Assembly: GCA_015956445.1 (NCBI GenBank)
Contig: WIUZ02000003.1
Coordinates: 744,001 to 808,000 of the forward strand
Length of the DNA: 64,000 nt
Direction of reading: 5' to 3'
Source of the DNA: Thelephora terrestris
Taxonomy: Eukaryota > Basidiomycota > Agaricomycetes > Thelephorales > Thelephoraceae
Shown piece by piece: positions 25,320 to 37,625 of this stretch (position 1 is the stretch's first letter; each line of letters starts with the position of its first letter). The notes below the pieces were generated by a model that was given only the letters and a program-made list of their open reading frames with translations, searched no databases and was not told the DNA's origin. Both the position numbers and the translations under genes were made by a program.

Positions 25320-26485
25320 AGTACGCGTGGTTTTTGGCGCCATTCTGACAGCCCACTGACCACGAGTTTGGCGCAGAATTAGGCTGGTTTCCCACAGGTA
25401 TCATATAAAGGAAATTTGATATTTACACCTCATGAGTTCAGTTCTTATGATGGGGCAGGATACTTCTTGTCAGACGTAATTTACGCACTACTTATGAGTC
25501 CCCCAGCTTCTAGCGCATGTCATCACTTTCATAGGTGAAACTCGAATGTATATACCTTTGCTTCCAGTCATTCCGGCGGCTAGTCCACACATAACGGCGC
25601 AGAGCCAGTGAAAATGGGCAGAGCTGGATGGACATGCGTCCCTATGACCAGGGAAGTCAAAGAATATCGTCACTACCCGAATGTTGCGGTGGTACAACCC
25701 GGCAGAGCGATCAGAGCCTCGAGGACGGTCGCCCAACGTCTGGTGACCCAGTATATTTGGAGCACGAGGTTCACCATCAAAATGCGACTTTGAGGGACTT
25801 GCCTACTTGGTCAGTGTATGAGGGTGTTTCCTTTTCTCTTGCCACATTGGAGATCGTGCCTCATCGACACCAAGGAACCAGGAGAACTGACGGCGGTGGC
25901 TGGAATCGACGTTGAGTGCACGAGGAACGCATTGGCAGCGACTATGGGATGGCCCTAGGCGCAAGGAACACGATGTTAGCTTTAAGTTCCCATTTCAAAT
26001 TTATGCAACGTGCATCATCGTGGTCAGGTCAGGAATCACACGGGATCACCTCAGATTTTACAGCGGGCGTCGCTTCTGTGTGAAGAGAATTGCGGATAAT
26101 AAGCTGCACTCGGGAGCGCATTTTCTGGCTTACTATGCCCATTGATCCCTTCTGTGTTTCCCGGGAATCATCGACATCAGCTGAGATCCTCGCCGTGAAA
26201 ATTGACTCTGACAGCACCTTCTCCCTCACACTGCTCTGGTTTACGGACTAAATTTAAACTGTCACAAACCAAGACTACCTACCCCATGGGGCGGATGTGA
26301 CCCTAACCGGAGTATTGGCTCGATTTGTTCGTGCCGCTGACACTGTGATGCCAACTTGATACAAACAGTTGTATATTTACGATGGAACGGGTATGGAGAA
26401 AGCTGTTAGCACGTCAGTCCATTCTGATGTCGCGAGGGCGATCGCACAACTTTTTGCATCTCTCGTCAGCCACCCTGGCACCGAC
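25320..26485. other. Intergenic between convergent kinase genes
   Basis: No motif-bearing frame recognised on either strand. Probably holds both 3' untranslated regions. Confidence 0.45.
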
Positions 26486-29400
26486 TTAACTGCCGCTAAA
26501 TTTCCATTGCCGACGCAGATTTGTTGTCGACCACTTGCGTGTCGATGTCGAAGGTTCACGTTCGGTACTGGATACCTCACGCTTGTGGCGACTGGGAAAG
26601 TTCTGAGATGGATGTTTCGACCCCGAAGGCCCGGGACTCTCTGGGACCTTCTGTGCCTCGTCTCCACCCGATTGTGGCTCCACTGCGGATGGACCCGAAT
26701 GCGACCCGGCGCTCCCGTCCGCGAGATGGGCCAAACTCTCGTTTGCTATCGCGCTCGAAAGTGTCTTTTTCCTCGATCTTCCTTGTTCTCTCATAAAACT
26801 TTGGGGGAGCAGGATTAGCATCGGTCACTCAACGGAGAAAAGCAGGGACTCACGATGGTCGGAAGAAGTTTACTAGTTCAAGGGTGGTTGGTCGCTCCCG
26901 TGGGTCCTGATTCCAACATTCTTGCACGAGATTCCAGAAGCCATCACTCAACGCTGCTGGCCGTGTATGACGCCCCCCAGACAACACAGCACTGTAGCAT
27001 TCGACAGACATGGAATGGTCTGTAAATGTCTGTTCGAGGCGAATCGGCTGGGAAACTTCTCTCGAAACCACGTCTCGTACGCACCTCAACTGCCACCATT
27101 GCAAATGCGGAGACGTCCCCTTCTTTTGTCATGGACCCATCCTTGCCCAGAACCATGTACGCCAGGCCGAAGTTTGCAAGGCGGGCGTGGCCGTCCTTAT
27201 CGATCAAAACATTTGCCTTCGAGTTCATTAAGATGAGTATCAACACAGGAAAGCCGTGAAAGACAAGAGCGACGACTCACACTGTTCAGGTCGCCATGTA
27301 TAATGTTGTACAAGTGGAGGTAGTGAAGACCCTCCGCCGCGCCCCACAGCTATGGCTCTTGGCGTTGGAAAAATAAGTCGACAGCGGAACAAACTCGCTC
27401 ACCAGGCCGGTACGATCTGCCGTTGGGTGGCTCCTGACGTATTCAGTTATCCCACCGTATTCCATCCGATCGTAAACGATCTCTGACGGTGGTATCTCGG
27501 CGGGGATCCCAAGGAAAGGGACAATGTTAGGGTGCTGTAGCCTCTTCCAAACAATAACCCCTCCATAAAATTTCTGCCGGCATAGGTGTTGTAGCTGCAG
27601 CTTCCGGAGATAAGCAACAAATAAGCGAACCTTGGTTTGAACGTGCGATCTCACAGCCTTGATGCAGACCTTTTGCCCATTGAACTCCGCCTCGTGCACG
27701 TCAGAGGAATCCCCGGTAACAGATGTTATCCTTCGATTCCGAATTTTTCCGCCCGGAATGAGTAGCGACCGTGGAAGTACCTTGAGGTTGCCGCATGTAA
27801 CCTGTAGTCTGCGTAGAGCCTTTCGATACAGGTCATCTGTGACCGGGATGTGTTCAAGCGCCTAGTCAGGTGATGTGAGCACCTGTGGAATGGAAACTAG
27901 CTTTACTCACCTTGTCCAAAAGTTCTATGAACTGTTGTGTATCGTCCCCTCGAAGGGTGTCGATGTATGGCTTCAGGTCCTGGTGACTGAGAAGTGCGTG
28001 AAGGAATTGTCGATAATCCCCGTTCAGGGGGTCGAGGTTTTCGAGCCGTTCCCGAATTTCCGTGACTGTGGTTAGCACAATCAGCGGCAACTTGTCATGG
28101 TCCACTATGACGCGTACATTCGTGGATGGGGGAATTCAAAGTAAGCAAGACCTCCAACATTTGCGGACGATTGTGTCTGTGCCGGTCCCAACACCGATTC
28201 ATCAGTTTCCACAGCGTGTCCGTAAAAGTCCAGTGTGTCGGCCGTGGAGGGCGTTCCCCCCTTATTATGGCAATCATTGCCGCAGAGGAGATATAGTCGC
28301 TGAACGGAACCGCGCCGGTGAAAGCCTTGTACCAGGGCGAAGCGAAAAGTCAGTCAACTTGGTGTGGACGCCCAGTTTTTGAGTTGCACCGCACCTCGAC
28401 CATGACCATTCCGAACGAGAAAACATCCGATTCTCGACTTGGCGTTCCGCTTTCCGCTAAGATTTCAGGTGCAGTCCACCGCATACTCCAACGCTCTGGC
28501 ACTGAAACCACGCCTGACGCATCTTGAGCGAGGCAAAAATCTGTGATACGTGCGTTGCCGGAAACATCCACAAGAATGTTCGGCTATTGAAAGCCTATGA
28601 GGGGACTACTAACGCCGGCTATTTGTAGGTACTCACCCCCTTCAGATCTCCATGAATCACGCCGTGAGAGTGGATGTAATCGACGCCCTTTGCTATGTCG
28701 ACCAGCTAGAGGAAGTTGAGGCGAAGTGTTGGGAAGGCACAGAGGAGGCTCACAAGGGAGACCCGATCTCTTTCAGGGTCCGATTTGATAAAAGCCATTA
28801 AGTTTCCATTGGGCATCCACTCTGACGCGATCTGAGGTGGGTTGATTGTTACTCCTATGAACGGGACAATATTCGGATGCGTCAATTGCTTCCATATTAA
28901 GGCTTCCCGGAAAAGGATCTGCTATGGCCATCGAAGATCAGCGCATAGTTGAGAATCGTGACAATAAGTATCTCCCTTTTTGGCCTGCTCTGAGTCGGTG
29001 TCAGAGGCAACCCTTAGCTTCTTGACGCAAACCTGCAGGTTATTACATGTTCCTCTGTATGCATCAGAAAAGCTGCCGGAGGCAAAAAGGCGTTGGTCGA
29101 TGATGAGGGCGTGGTCCAAAAGTACATGTGACGATGGTAGGAGATTTCGAAAGGCACAGACTCCCCGGAGTTTCCGGTGAGCACACTTGAAAGCAAAACT
29201 GGTGATGGGTAGCTTCTCCAGAGCCTATGATAAGTTCAGTGAGATTGTGACCGGGGCTGGGAAACACCGTACTTTATCCAGATCCTCAACATCAGATTCA
29301 CTTTGAGCCACATCATCGAACAGTCGTTGGGAAAGTGGTGTCGATGTCTTGGCCACCTGATCGTGATTCTGCGTGTGATTTTCGCAGGGGTGCAAGGGTT

Positions 29401-32220
29401 AAAACGGGAACACGAGGGCGTATAAAAATCGTACCTGGTCTTCTGGCCCAGAGCTGGCACCGTGTATAGCAGGTCCCTGTGCAGACCGAGACTTCACCTC
29501 TCGGGGAGGGGAAGTGCCTTGACGTGCCTTGCCCTGGTATGGAAGTTTTCTTTCGGGCGAATTCGCTGTTGATGGGATCGAATCTGAAGGTGTTGTCCAG
29601 GACGCCGATGCTTCCTCCAAACGCTGGAGCACAATCTCGGGTCTTTGGCGGTGCTTCGGTTTGTGTGCCCAACAACGTTCTAACATTTCCCACACATCAT
29701 TTGTGAGCCACGCCTCTTCCGGCCTTTTTGGGCGTTCGCCGCTGATAACCTTCCGCATAACGACACAATCACGATCTCCTGCGAAAGGAATCTGACCGCT
29801 GAGCACCTCAAGTATCACCATTGCCAGCGCGTAGCAGTCTGAATCCTCCGTTGGTCGGCTGTGGTCAAAACCGAACTCTTCTGGATAGAGGAGTTCCGGA
29901 CACATCCACCGTAAAGTCCCAGGAGTGCTTGCAGTTGGAGTTGAGACTGTGTGATTTGCGAAGGTCAGGAGTCCAAAATCTGCCAAGCATGCACGTTGGT
30001 TTCGGTCGATCAAGATATTTGCCTTGATGAAAGCAAGTTAGGCAGCAGGGCGGTCACGAGCGGTTGAAATCATACCCCCTTCAGATCCCCATGTATCACT
30101 TCCAGTTTGTGCAGATAAATCAAACCGCTGGTAACATCTTTGAGCTACCGGGATGATGGTTGATGACGGGTGGATTGGCAGCAGTAAGAGGAGCTCACAA
30201 GCTCAAACCGATTCACGCTCCGATTTGCCTCGATGAACTCGTTTATGTTCCTGTTGTCCATCCACTCGGATATCATTGTGAAACGGTCGCCATCCATTGT
30301 TGCCCCTAACAACCGAAGCACGTTTGGATTGTCGAGACCTTTCCACATAATAACTTCCTTGCAGAATTTCTGCACTATTACAATCAGCACCTCCATTTAT
30401 ACTTTTCAAAGTTGTAGACAGTGAAATGACATACCCTCATAATGTCATTGAGGTCGCTTGACACGTATATTCTCAAAACCTTCACTGCGACCTTCTTATC
30501 TTGATAATCACCCTCCCAGACGTCGGCGAATCCACCTCGATACGGCGGGTCAATGAAACGATTGTAACGAGGGGTAATTTGCACAGATCTTGGAAGCAAA
30601 GCTTGGTGGCCACATATCTTTCGCAAGGCTTCGAGACACTTCCTTCGCAGGGGGGGCGGCTCCAATTTACCTACCACCTACTCGGAAGGGTGGGGAGGTT
30701 CAAGCTCAGGTTACTGGGTCTTTCCTTCTGAGATGAAAGAGCAGGAATGTACCTCATCTAACACATCAACAAAGGACTGGGCGTCATCTCCATCAAGAGA
30801 CCAAACCGCCTTGGTATCCTCGTCGTCCGAGAAGATGTCCGCAATCAGGGACCCGCACTCGGCCGGAGTGGGAGAGTTATCAATCAGGGGCTTCCACGCT
30901 GGGATCCTGCGGCTGCGTTAAAAGCAGGTCAGGCCGACACGCATGGGTCCGGAGCTGAAACCTACAAGCCACACGAAACTCTCAGTGCGTGTGGACGCCG
31001 GTGGGCCTCCTTGTCCCAACATCGTTGTATCAGCGTCCATATCTCTTCGGTTAAAGCAGGGTGGATCGGCCGTGGCGGGCGTTCGCCACGCTCAACCGCG
31101 GATTTAGCTTCGTGGAATGGTTTGTCACTAAACGGAGGGGCACCGGTGAAAGCCTTTGCACAAATGAACGACACTTCTTCAATGATTAGCCTTGAATGCT
31201 AGTTATCAGCAACGGACCTCCATTGTGACGCCGGCGTAAGAGAAAATATCTGCCTCCTTGCTATATGCCCCGTCCCTCAAGATCTCTGGTGCAATCCATC
31301 TTGCACTCTGATCGTCCACAGCGGGAGCATCCCGTACTGAACCTAGGTTTTGGGCAATCATAGCAAGACCAAAGTCTGTGATTCGTGCACGATCGGTTGC
31401 GTCCACGAAGATGTTCGACTGGTCAGGCGTGAATTTGGTGGTGAAAGTGATCTAGACCAGTCACGTACACCCCTAAGATTTCCATGGATCATATCGCAAG
31501 AATGGAGATAATTGAGGCCTTCGGCAACATCGGATAACTGGTGAGGGAATCAACAGGTCACACAACGTGGTGATAAGAATGATGCTCGCCAGAGAGAGTT
31601 TGTTCGCATCTGGGTGCTTTGTAATGTACTTTGGGAGGTCTCCGCCGGGCATCCAATCCGAAATAAGTTCTAAAGGCTCCGTGGTCACACCCAGAAGGGG
31701 AACAATGTTTGGATGTGCCGAGCGTCTCGACATTTCTGCCACCTTGTGGACAATCTATGGGGGTCATTAGTATGTTTGAGGATAAGGACATACGGCATCG
31801 AGTGCACACCTCCTTGACCTTTCGTGGGTCTCCTCCAGGGTACATCCTTACGCGTCTGATCCGCACCTTCGAGCCATTCAAGGTCCCTTTATACACGAAT
31901 CCCAGAAGAGGCTCGGAAAGCGTCCATGATTTTGGTAATCCTTCCTCAAGTTCACGCAAGGACCCCTGGGATACACTGAGGATTGTGCGATCGAGAATAT
32001 CCACGAGAACCTACACCGATTTTCAGCCCAGTGGGGAGGAAATAATATAGGAGCTCACGCTATCCAGATACTCGACGAGCGAAGTCAAATCATCCCTTGG
32101 TAGGTTACGCAAGCCGTCGCGATACACGTCCCCACGAAGGAACCCCCGGAGCCGTTCATAGAACTGTGGCGAAGTCTTGTCGAACTCGCGGAGTTGTCGT
32201 AAGATATTCTGCGGAGCCAT
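26486..32220 (-). CDS. Four-unit TKL kinase/pseudokinase protein
   Basis: Start ATG at 32218-32220 (MAPQNILRQLREFDK); stop after RRQWKFSGS at 26486. It reads as four units, each a helical segment plus kinase domain. Unit 1 (32220-30975): SLVEYLDS, VRIRRV with Arg for the ATP-binding Lys (31855-31857), HGN for HGD (31478-31486), DFG kept: pseudokinase. Unit 2 (30906-29435): LRKICGHQALLPRS, RGGFADVWEG, KVAVKVL, HGDLKG, LADFGLL, RWMCPELL: complete. Unit 3 (29356-28118): VCVKKL, HGDLKG, but DFC (28533-28541). Unit 4 (28065-26486): VCIKAV, HGDLNS, NFG (27166-27174) and no APE segment: degenerate. Units join by introns 30907-30974, 29357-29434 and 28066-28117, each restoring frame across an in-intron stop; units 2-4 have no ATG of their own. 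Independent adjacent genes are the alternative. A pseudokinase before an active kinase recalls JAK architecture; function unknown. Confidence 0.65.
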
Positions 32221-33209
32221 GGGGTGGCTGGTTAGGGCGAAAGATTGGGCGATCCCGTGGTGTTAGTAGGGGGCCTCCCCCCATCCTCGAGGCTGATCAA
32301 TAGACACTGAGCGCCGGAATCAACAAGTGATCAATCACATAAGGGGGTTGGACGCTACTAGTACGACTCGGACAGGGGTACTGACCTCAGGTGAGGGGTA
32401 GGGTCCTACAACGGATTGCGTGATTTCTAACCATCTTTTTGCTAAATTTACAACGTTACCACCTGTTACTAACTGTGAGGGTGGCCCGCAGCAAACACCG
32501 GTGAGTCTAGCCACCCACTGCACTGACCAAGTCAGAAGGGTCTGTGTAAGAGTACAAACAACACAGTGCAAAGTTTTCCATTCGCCATGCGTCGATCAGC
32601 ACCCCTCTGATGCGAAACAAATCCAACACTCTGCTCCTCAATATCCAACCAAATATCTTACCGATGGACGACCCATGGAAAACAGCTCGCATAACTCCAC
32701 CATCCGTTAGAGAACCTTCTGGACTCAATTATCCAACATCCGATGTAATTATTCTTTGTCAGTGATTGGGATTGGAACGGAAGTCGTCTTGATGAGGGTG
32801 AAGAACTTGAACTCAATCTCCCGCGTTTGCGATGCCATTGAAACCCCGGATCAGTCACGGATGGCCCGTGGGAATCCTACCGGGCATGCCCGACACGGTG
32901 ACATTACGAAGGGTAATAAGTACCCTTCCCGTGTGAGGACTTTACTGTTCGTGTCGGTAAAAGTGGAAGCCGAGTCGGCGATTGGCTGAACAAGACCCGA
33001 GAGCCCTCCAATGCTATCTATAACAGCTCTAGTCCGGATGGTGAGGCCGCGCGTTGAACGTGTCTTCATCCAAACGCCCAGACATGACGCATGGCACAAC
33101 CACAGAGCGTGTTTGAGGCGTGGATAACGGTACATAACACGAGAGGTCGAATTTAACAGCACGTCACCCACCGCTTTGCCCCATCCCCGCTTAGTGACAC
33201 GAGACCGAG
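32221..33209. promoter_or_regulatory. Shared divergent promoter region (original copy)
   Basis: About 990 bases separate the minus-strand four-unit gene from the plus-strand pseudokinase at 33210. The region is alignable in patches with 39767-40768 (for example CATGGGGTGGCTGGTTAGGG at the kinase start, GTCGATCAGCAC near 32590 and 40152, and ATCTTACCGA), so it was duplicated together with its flanking genes. No individual binding site can be named. Confidence 0.45.
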
Positions 33210-35199
33210 ATGTCAGACGGCCCCCACAGTGAGTCATGGCTTCTGCCATCGCAACCGCTGCTCCCTGCTGAGAGGAGACACCGTTCATAGATTTTCCTAT
33301 CATGACCGATGAGGATCTCGCGAGGCTAGAAGTCGACCCACATCTCATCCCCTTTGCCGTCTCAACTGCACAACGGGCTGAACGATCGTCGAGCGGAGAG
33401 CCCCAGCTCACACCAACGGAGGCTGAGAATTTGGTTGAGATCCTCGACCGGGTAAGTCCTCCGTCCGTAAATGCCCGTGTCGCGCGCTAAACTGCTTGCT
33501 GGCCAGGTCGTGTCATCCGACACGGTGAATCCAAGCCTGAAGACCCGGTGTTTCAAAGTCCTGCGTAAAGTTTCACCTGCGCATGGGATCCTCCCCAAAT
33601 CCTATCAACTAGCGGTAGTAACCCTGACCGACGACGGTACCCCGTACACCTCAGGTAGATTTGCGGATATTTGGAAAGGCCAACTGGATGGACGCCAAGT
33701 GTGTGTCAAGGCAGTTCGGACCCAGACAGCGGCGAACCTGGGGAAGATCAAACGGGTGTGTTGTGGCGTTTCAACTGGGAGTGAGCACAACCTGATCATA
33801 ACCAGCGGTTCTATCGGGAAATCATAGGATGGAAGTACATCGCCCATCAGAACTTGATACCCTTCTTCGGAGTATCAGAGTCGATGTTCCCGTTCTGTAT
33901 CATCAGCCCTTGGCTACCGAACGGGAACATCGTCGAGTACATCCGCAAAAATCGGGGGGTCAATCGATTGCAACTGGTAAGCGATCTCTCATAAGCTTCA
34001 AAGAAGAGCCATCAAAAACGCATTCAATAGCTTGCGCAAGCTGCCTGCGGTCTCGAATACCTACATTCGCTGGGCGTCGTACACAGTGGCATCAATCCGG
34101 TGAGCACCAGCAGCGAGAGGGCTCTCAGCTTGAGCCACGCGCTGATATACTTTCCGTACAGGGAAATATTCTGATCGACGACGACGGTGTCGCATGTCTG
34201 GGGGACTTAGGAATCTCTGCTGTCATGACCGATCGCACCGTCGTGGAGCAAAGTGGTACGACGACGTGCGCGTCAGGGGTTGCACGATACGTGGCCCCCG
34301 AACTGCTTAACCCATCGCAGTTTAACCTCAGGAACAACAACCCCACGAAAGAGAGTGACGTCTACTCACTTGCGGTGACTACCTACGAGGTGCGTTTGCC
34401 CCGCCCTATGTATGGTCATCGCCGACGTTGGCTCTATTACTAGGTTCTCACAGACATTGTGCCATACGGTCGGAATAATAGTGACGCCATCATCATCTTG
34501 AGCGTCGTGGGCGGCGAACGGCCACCCCGCCAGGTGAACTGCCAATGGTTACGGGCACAGATATGGGAGATGATCACCAGGTGCTGGAGCGAACAGCGAG
34601 AACTGCGGTGGGATATACGAACTGTACTCCATCAGCTTTCGGTATCGAGTATTCAGGGAGTTGCGGGGTGTCAACGAGGTAATCGACATGGTTCTCAAAC
34701 GGTGACACAGATTGAAGGAACTATCTTCCTTCCAGATGTTCATACGATAACACCAAGTTTAGACATCGAGAACTCATCTCCCCCTCGCCAAGGTACGATC
34801 TGGGGACAGTCGTCCTTTTTCGTGGAAGGTAACCCCGATAATAGTCGATAATCGGTCCACGCTCATGGTCGCAATTCTTCTCCCATCCTTGCAGAACCAA
34901 GTCCCCAAGACTCTTCCACTCGACCAAGAGCCAGCAATAAAGCTGCCACGCGTGGGGGAAGTGGACGCTCAAGACCAATGCCCTTGCTGAGCGTGCCGAA
35001 AGCTGTTAAGAAGCGCTTTATGGTCCCATTCCCCAGCACTGTTCCCAACCTGGAGGGATCGGAGAATCCTTGCACACCCCAGATGCCAGGAACAAATAAG
35101 TTGTCGTTCTCGAAAAGGGTTCGACAAGCGTCCAAAGATTTCATGGAGATATTCCGACTGAAGAAATCATCCAGGACTGATCCCTACTCCTCGGGATGA
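33210..35199 (+). CDS. TKL pseudokinase, single unit, with basic tail
   Basis: Exon 1 ATG at 33210 (MSDGPH), GTGAGT donor, acceptor TTCATAG, continuing NFPIMTDEDLARLEVD in frame. Helical segment AENLVEILDRV, then KVLRKVSPAHGILPKSY, loop TSGRFADIWKG, lysine in VCVKAV. The catalytic loop reads VVHSGINP (34073-34098): the catalytic Asp is Gly. The metal-binding motif is DLG and APE is kept (YVAPELL). The C-lobe continues through DIVPYGRNNSDA and CWSEQRELRWDIRT. After an intron the tail reads SVPKAVKKRFMVPF ... KRVRQASKDFMEIFRLKKS and stops at 35197-35199. The frame is fully open, so it appears to be a maintained pseudokinase rather than a decayed gene. Paralogues at 17689 and 40769 keep the Asp. 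Confidence 0.75.
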
Positions 35200-36175
35200 T
35201 TTCCGAACCCAACTTCCTATTTTCATCCCCTGATAGACCCCGAAAAATTTCCGTGCTTTACATATAGTTTGTGTACGCTTAAAACCAGGCCGCGGACTTG
35301 CTCGCTTTGACCTGAGCAGCGTTCGGTGTCCTTGGACACAGATTACTTTCTCAACGAGCATATCAGGAATGATGGTGGGCTCCGCACAGTGCCTCAGTCG
35401 TGTGCCATGGATTATTTTCTTCCGACCCTCATTCCTCTTTCCCCTGTACCTCATTCCTCTCCCCACTAATCACTTTCTGTCCGCTGTACGAGGGCTGCCA
35501 TATATTTCATCATCAATTATCATTAATAAAACTGGTCGATGTATCCATCTTCGAGGGTTCCTTCACCAACCCAGCCTTGTTCGTCAACATTTGAGTACCT
35601 TGCACGAGCCGTGTGTTGGCGATGTTCAGGCTCCAAGCGCGAAGACAATACAAAAGGTATTGCCGTGGTTTCCAACCTCGAAAGATCAGAAGCTGCGAGC
35701 GAGCTGCGAGCTTCACAATGTTCTCCCCCGGGTGCCAAAGTCTGTGATGGCTCCGACTCCGACTACGTCCATTCTCCGGACGCCCAGAAATCTACTACAC
35801 ACGCACTATCGCGTCGTGAAAGCACGATGGATGCGCTTTGGCTACCACCGAAGACGCGCAGGATTAGTACCCAAGGGAATGCGTAGGTTCATTCCAACTG
35901 TGATAATCTACTCCCTCTCCTCGGAGTCTCTCAGCATGCACTGTGCAGCATGACGAAAATCAGGCTCCAGGTCACAGGTCTTTATGCTTGCGTGTACAAG
36001 CTATGTCGTTCGAGTTGAAAAGTGTGAGGATGGTAGCAGACCTCGCTGAACTCCAGTTCAGCGAAGCTAAGTGGAAACCTTGAATAGCAGCCTGAAGGCG
36101 CGTTTTGGGAACAGTCCCGTTGATGATCCGGTATGATTGCCGTCCATCCCCACACCACCTCCACCTCACCCCCAT
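35200..36175. other. Intergenic with duplicated 3' flank
   Basis: The first part corresponds to the 3' flank of the kinase at 17689. Open frames on the plus strand (35369-35953) lack recognisable motifs. At about 36130-36175 a short stretch (GATTGCCGTCCATCCCCACA) resembles the sequence just upstream of the F-box gene at 45252 (near 45138), directly next to a fragment of the four-unit kinase gene, so the junction is a mosaic. Confidence 0.35.
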
Positions 36176-36224
36176 AAAACACCTAATCCTTCCTTAAGTT
36201 CACGCAAGGACCCCTGGGATACAC
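36176..36224 (-). pseudogene. Fragment of kinase unit 1 exon 2, left of the transposon
   Basis: Encodes VSQGSLRELKEGL on the minus strand, matching exon 2 of the four-unit kinase gene (31945-31980). It continues on the far side of the inserted element at 39512. Homology ends at about 36176, so only the 5' end of the kinase gene was duplicated here. Confidence 0.7.
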
Positions 36225-36245
36225 AGGTTTCAGCTACTTTTTCCC

Positions 36246-37375
36246 CATGGGTCATGGGCCATACGGCGTGACAAAATCCCATGACCCATGGGCCATACGT
36301 CGCCGTACGACAGGTACAAATCCCCATGACCCATGGACCGTACGATGGTGTGTGGGCCCCATGACCCATGGCTTGTATGGTGCTGTATGACAGTATGGCC
36401 TGTCCATGACCCATGGGTTGTACGATGCCATACGGTGGTATGCCCTTCCCATGACCCATGGGCCATACGTCGCCGTACGACAGGTACAAATCCCCATGAC
36501 CCATGGACCGTACAATGGTGTGTGGGCCCCATGACCCATGGGTTGTACGGTGCTGTATGACAGTATGGCCTGTCCATGACCCATGGGTTGTACGATGCCG
36601 TACGGTGGTATGCCCTTCCCATGACCCATGGGCCGTACGGTGGTGCTGGACAGCCATCCACCCTGCCCATGACCCATGGGGCGTACGGCGCTGTACGGTG
36701 GTATGCCCTGCCCATGACCCATGGGGCGTACGGCGCCGTACGGTGGTATGCCCTGCCCATGACCCATGGGTCGTACGGCGCCGTACGGGGGTTTGCCCTA
36801 CCCATGACCCATGGAGTGTACGGTGCCGTACAACAGTTTGCTCTACCCATGACCCATGGGGCGTACGGCGCCGTACGACAGTATGCCCTGCCCATGACCC
36901 ATGGAGCGTATGGCGCCGTACGGTGGTATGCCCTACCCATGACCCATGGGTCGTACGGCGCCGTATGGGGGTTTGCCCTACCCATGACCCATGGAGCGTA
37001 TGGTGCCGTACGACAGTATGCCCTACCCATGACCCATGGAGCGTACGGCGCCGTACGACAGTATGCCCTGCCCATGACCCATGGAGCATACGGTGCCGTA
37101 CGGTGGTATGCCCTACCCATGACCCATGGGTCGTACAGCGCTGTATGGGGGTTTGCCCTACCCATGACCCATGGAGCGTACGGCGCCGTACGACAGTATG
37201 CCCTACCCATGACCCATGGGTCGTACGGCGCCGTATGGGGGTTTGCCCTACCCATGACCCATGGGTCGTACGGTGCCGTACGGGGGTTTGCCCTACCCAT
37301 GACCCATGGAGCGTACGGTGCCGTACGGTGGTTTGCCTTGCCCATGACCCATGGGTTGTATGGTGCCGTACGGTG
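36246..37375. repeat. 45-bp tandem repeat array, left arm
   Basis: About 25 units. Each carries CCATGACCCATGG and, in most, the perfect palindrome CGTACGGCGCCGTACG followed by GTTTGCCCTACC or a variant. The unit length is a multiple of three and lacks stops, so long open frames appear in several frames on both strands (15-residue periodicity). I regard these as by-products, not genes. Confidence 0.85.
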
Positions 37376-37379
37376 GATT

Positions 37380-37625
37380 ACCTCGAAAAGAATATTTAAC
37401 GGATTACCTAATAAGGAACTATATGATAGATTACCTAATAAGGAACTATATGATGGATTACCTAAAAAAGAAATATTTGATGAATTACCTAAAAGGAAAT
37501 ATTTGATGGATTACCTAACAAGGAAATATTTGATGGATTACCTAAAAAGAAAATTTTGCTTGACTGCCTAAAAGAGAAATAGTTGATGGATTACCTAAAA
37601 AGGAAATATCTGATTGATTCTGGAA
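37380..37625. repeat. 27-bp AT-rich tandem repeat, left arm
   Basis: About eight diverged units of the type GATGGATTACCTAAAAAGG AAATATTT. The inverted counterpart lies at about 38780-38990. Confidence 0.75.

Noticed and set aside
36246-37375. CRISPR-like array
   Set aside because: Eukaryotic context, repeats contiguous without unique spacers, unit itself palindromic and diverging gradually.
36166-37571. Long open frames of about 300-370 codons on both strands across the 45-bp repeats
   Set aside because: They arise because the unit length is divisible by three and stop-free; several frames are open at once and the region is a transposon arm.
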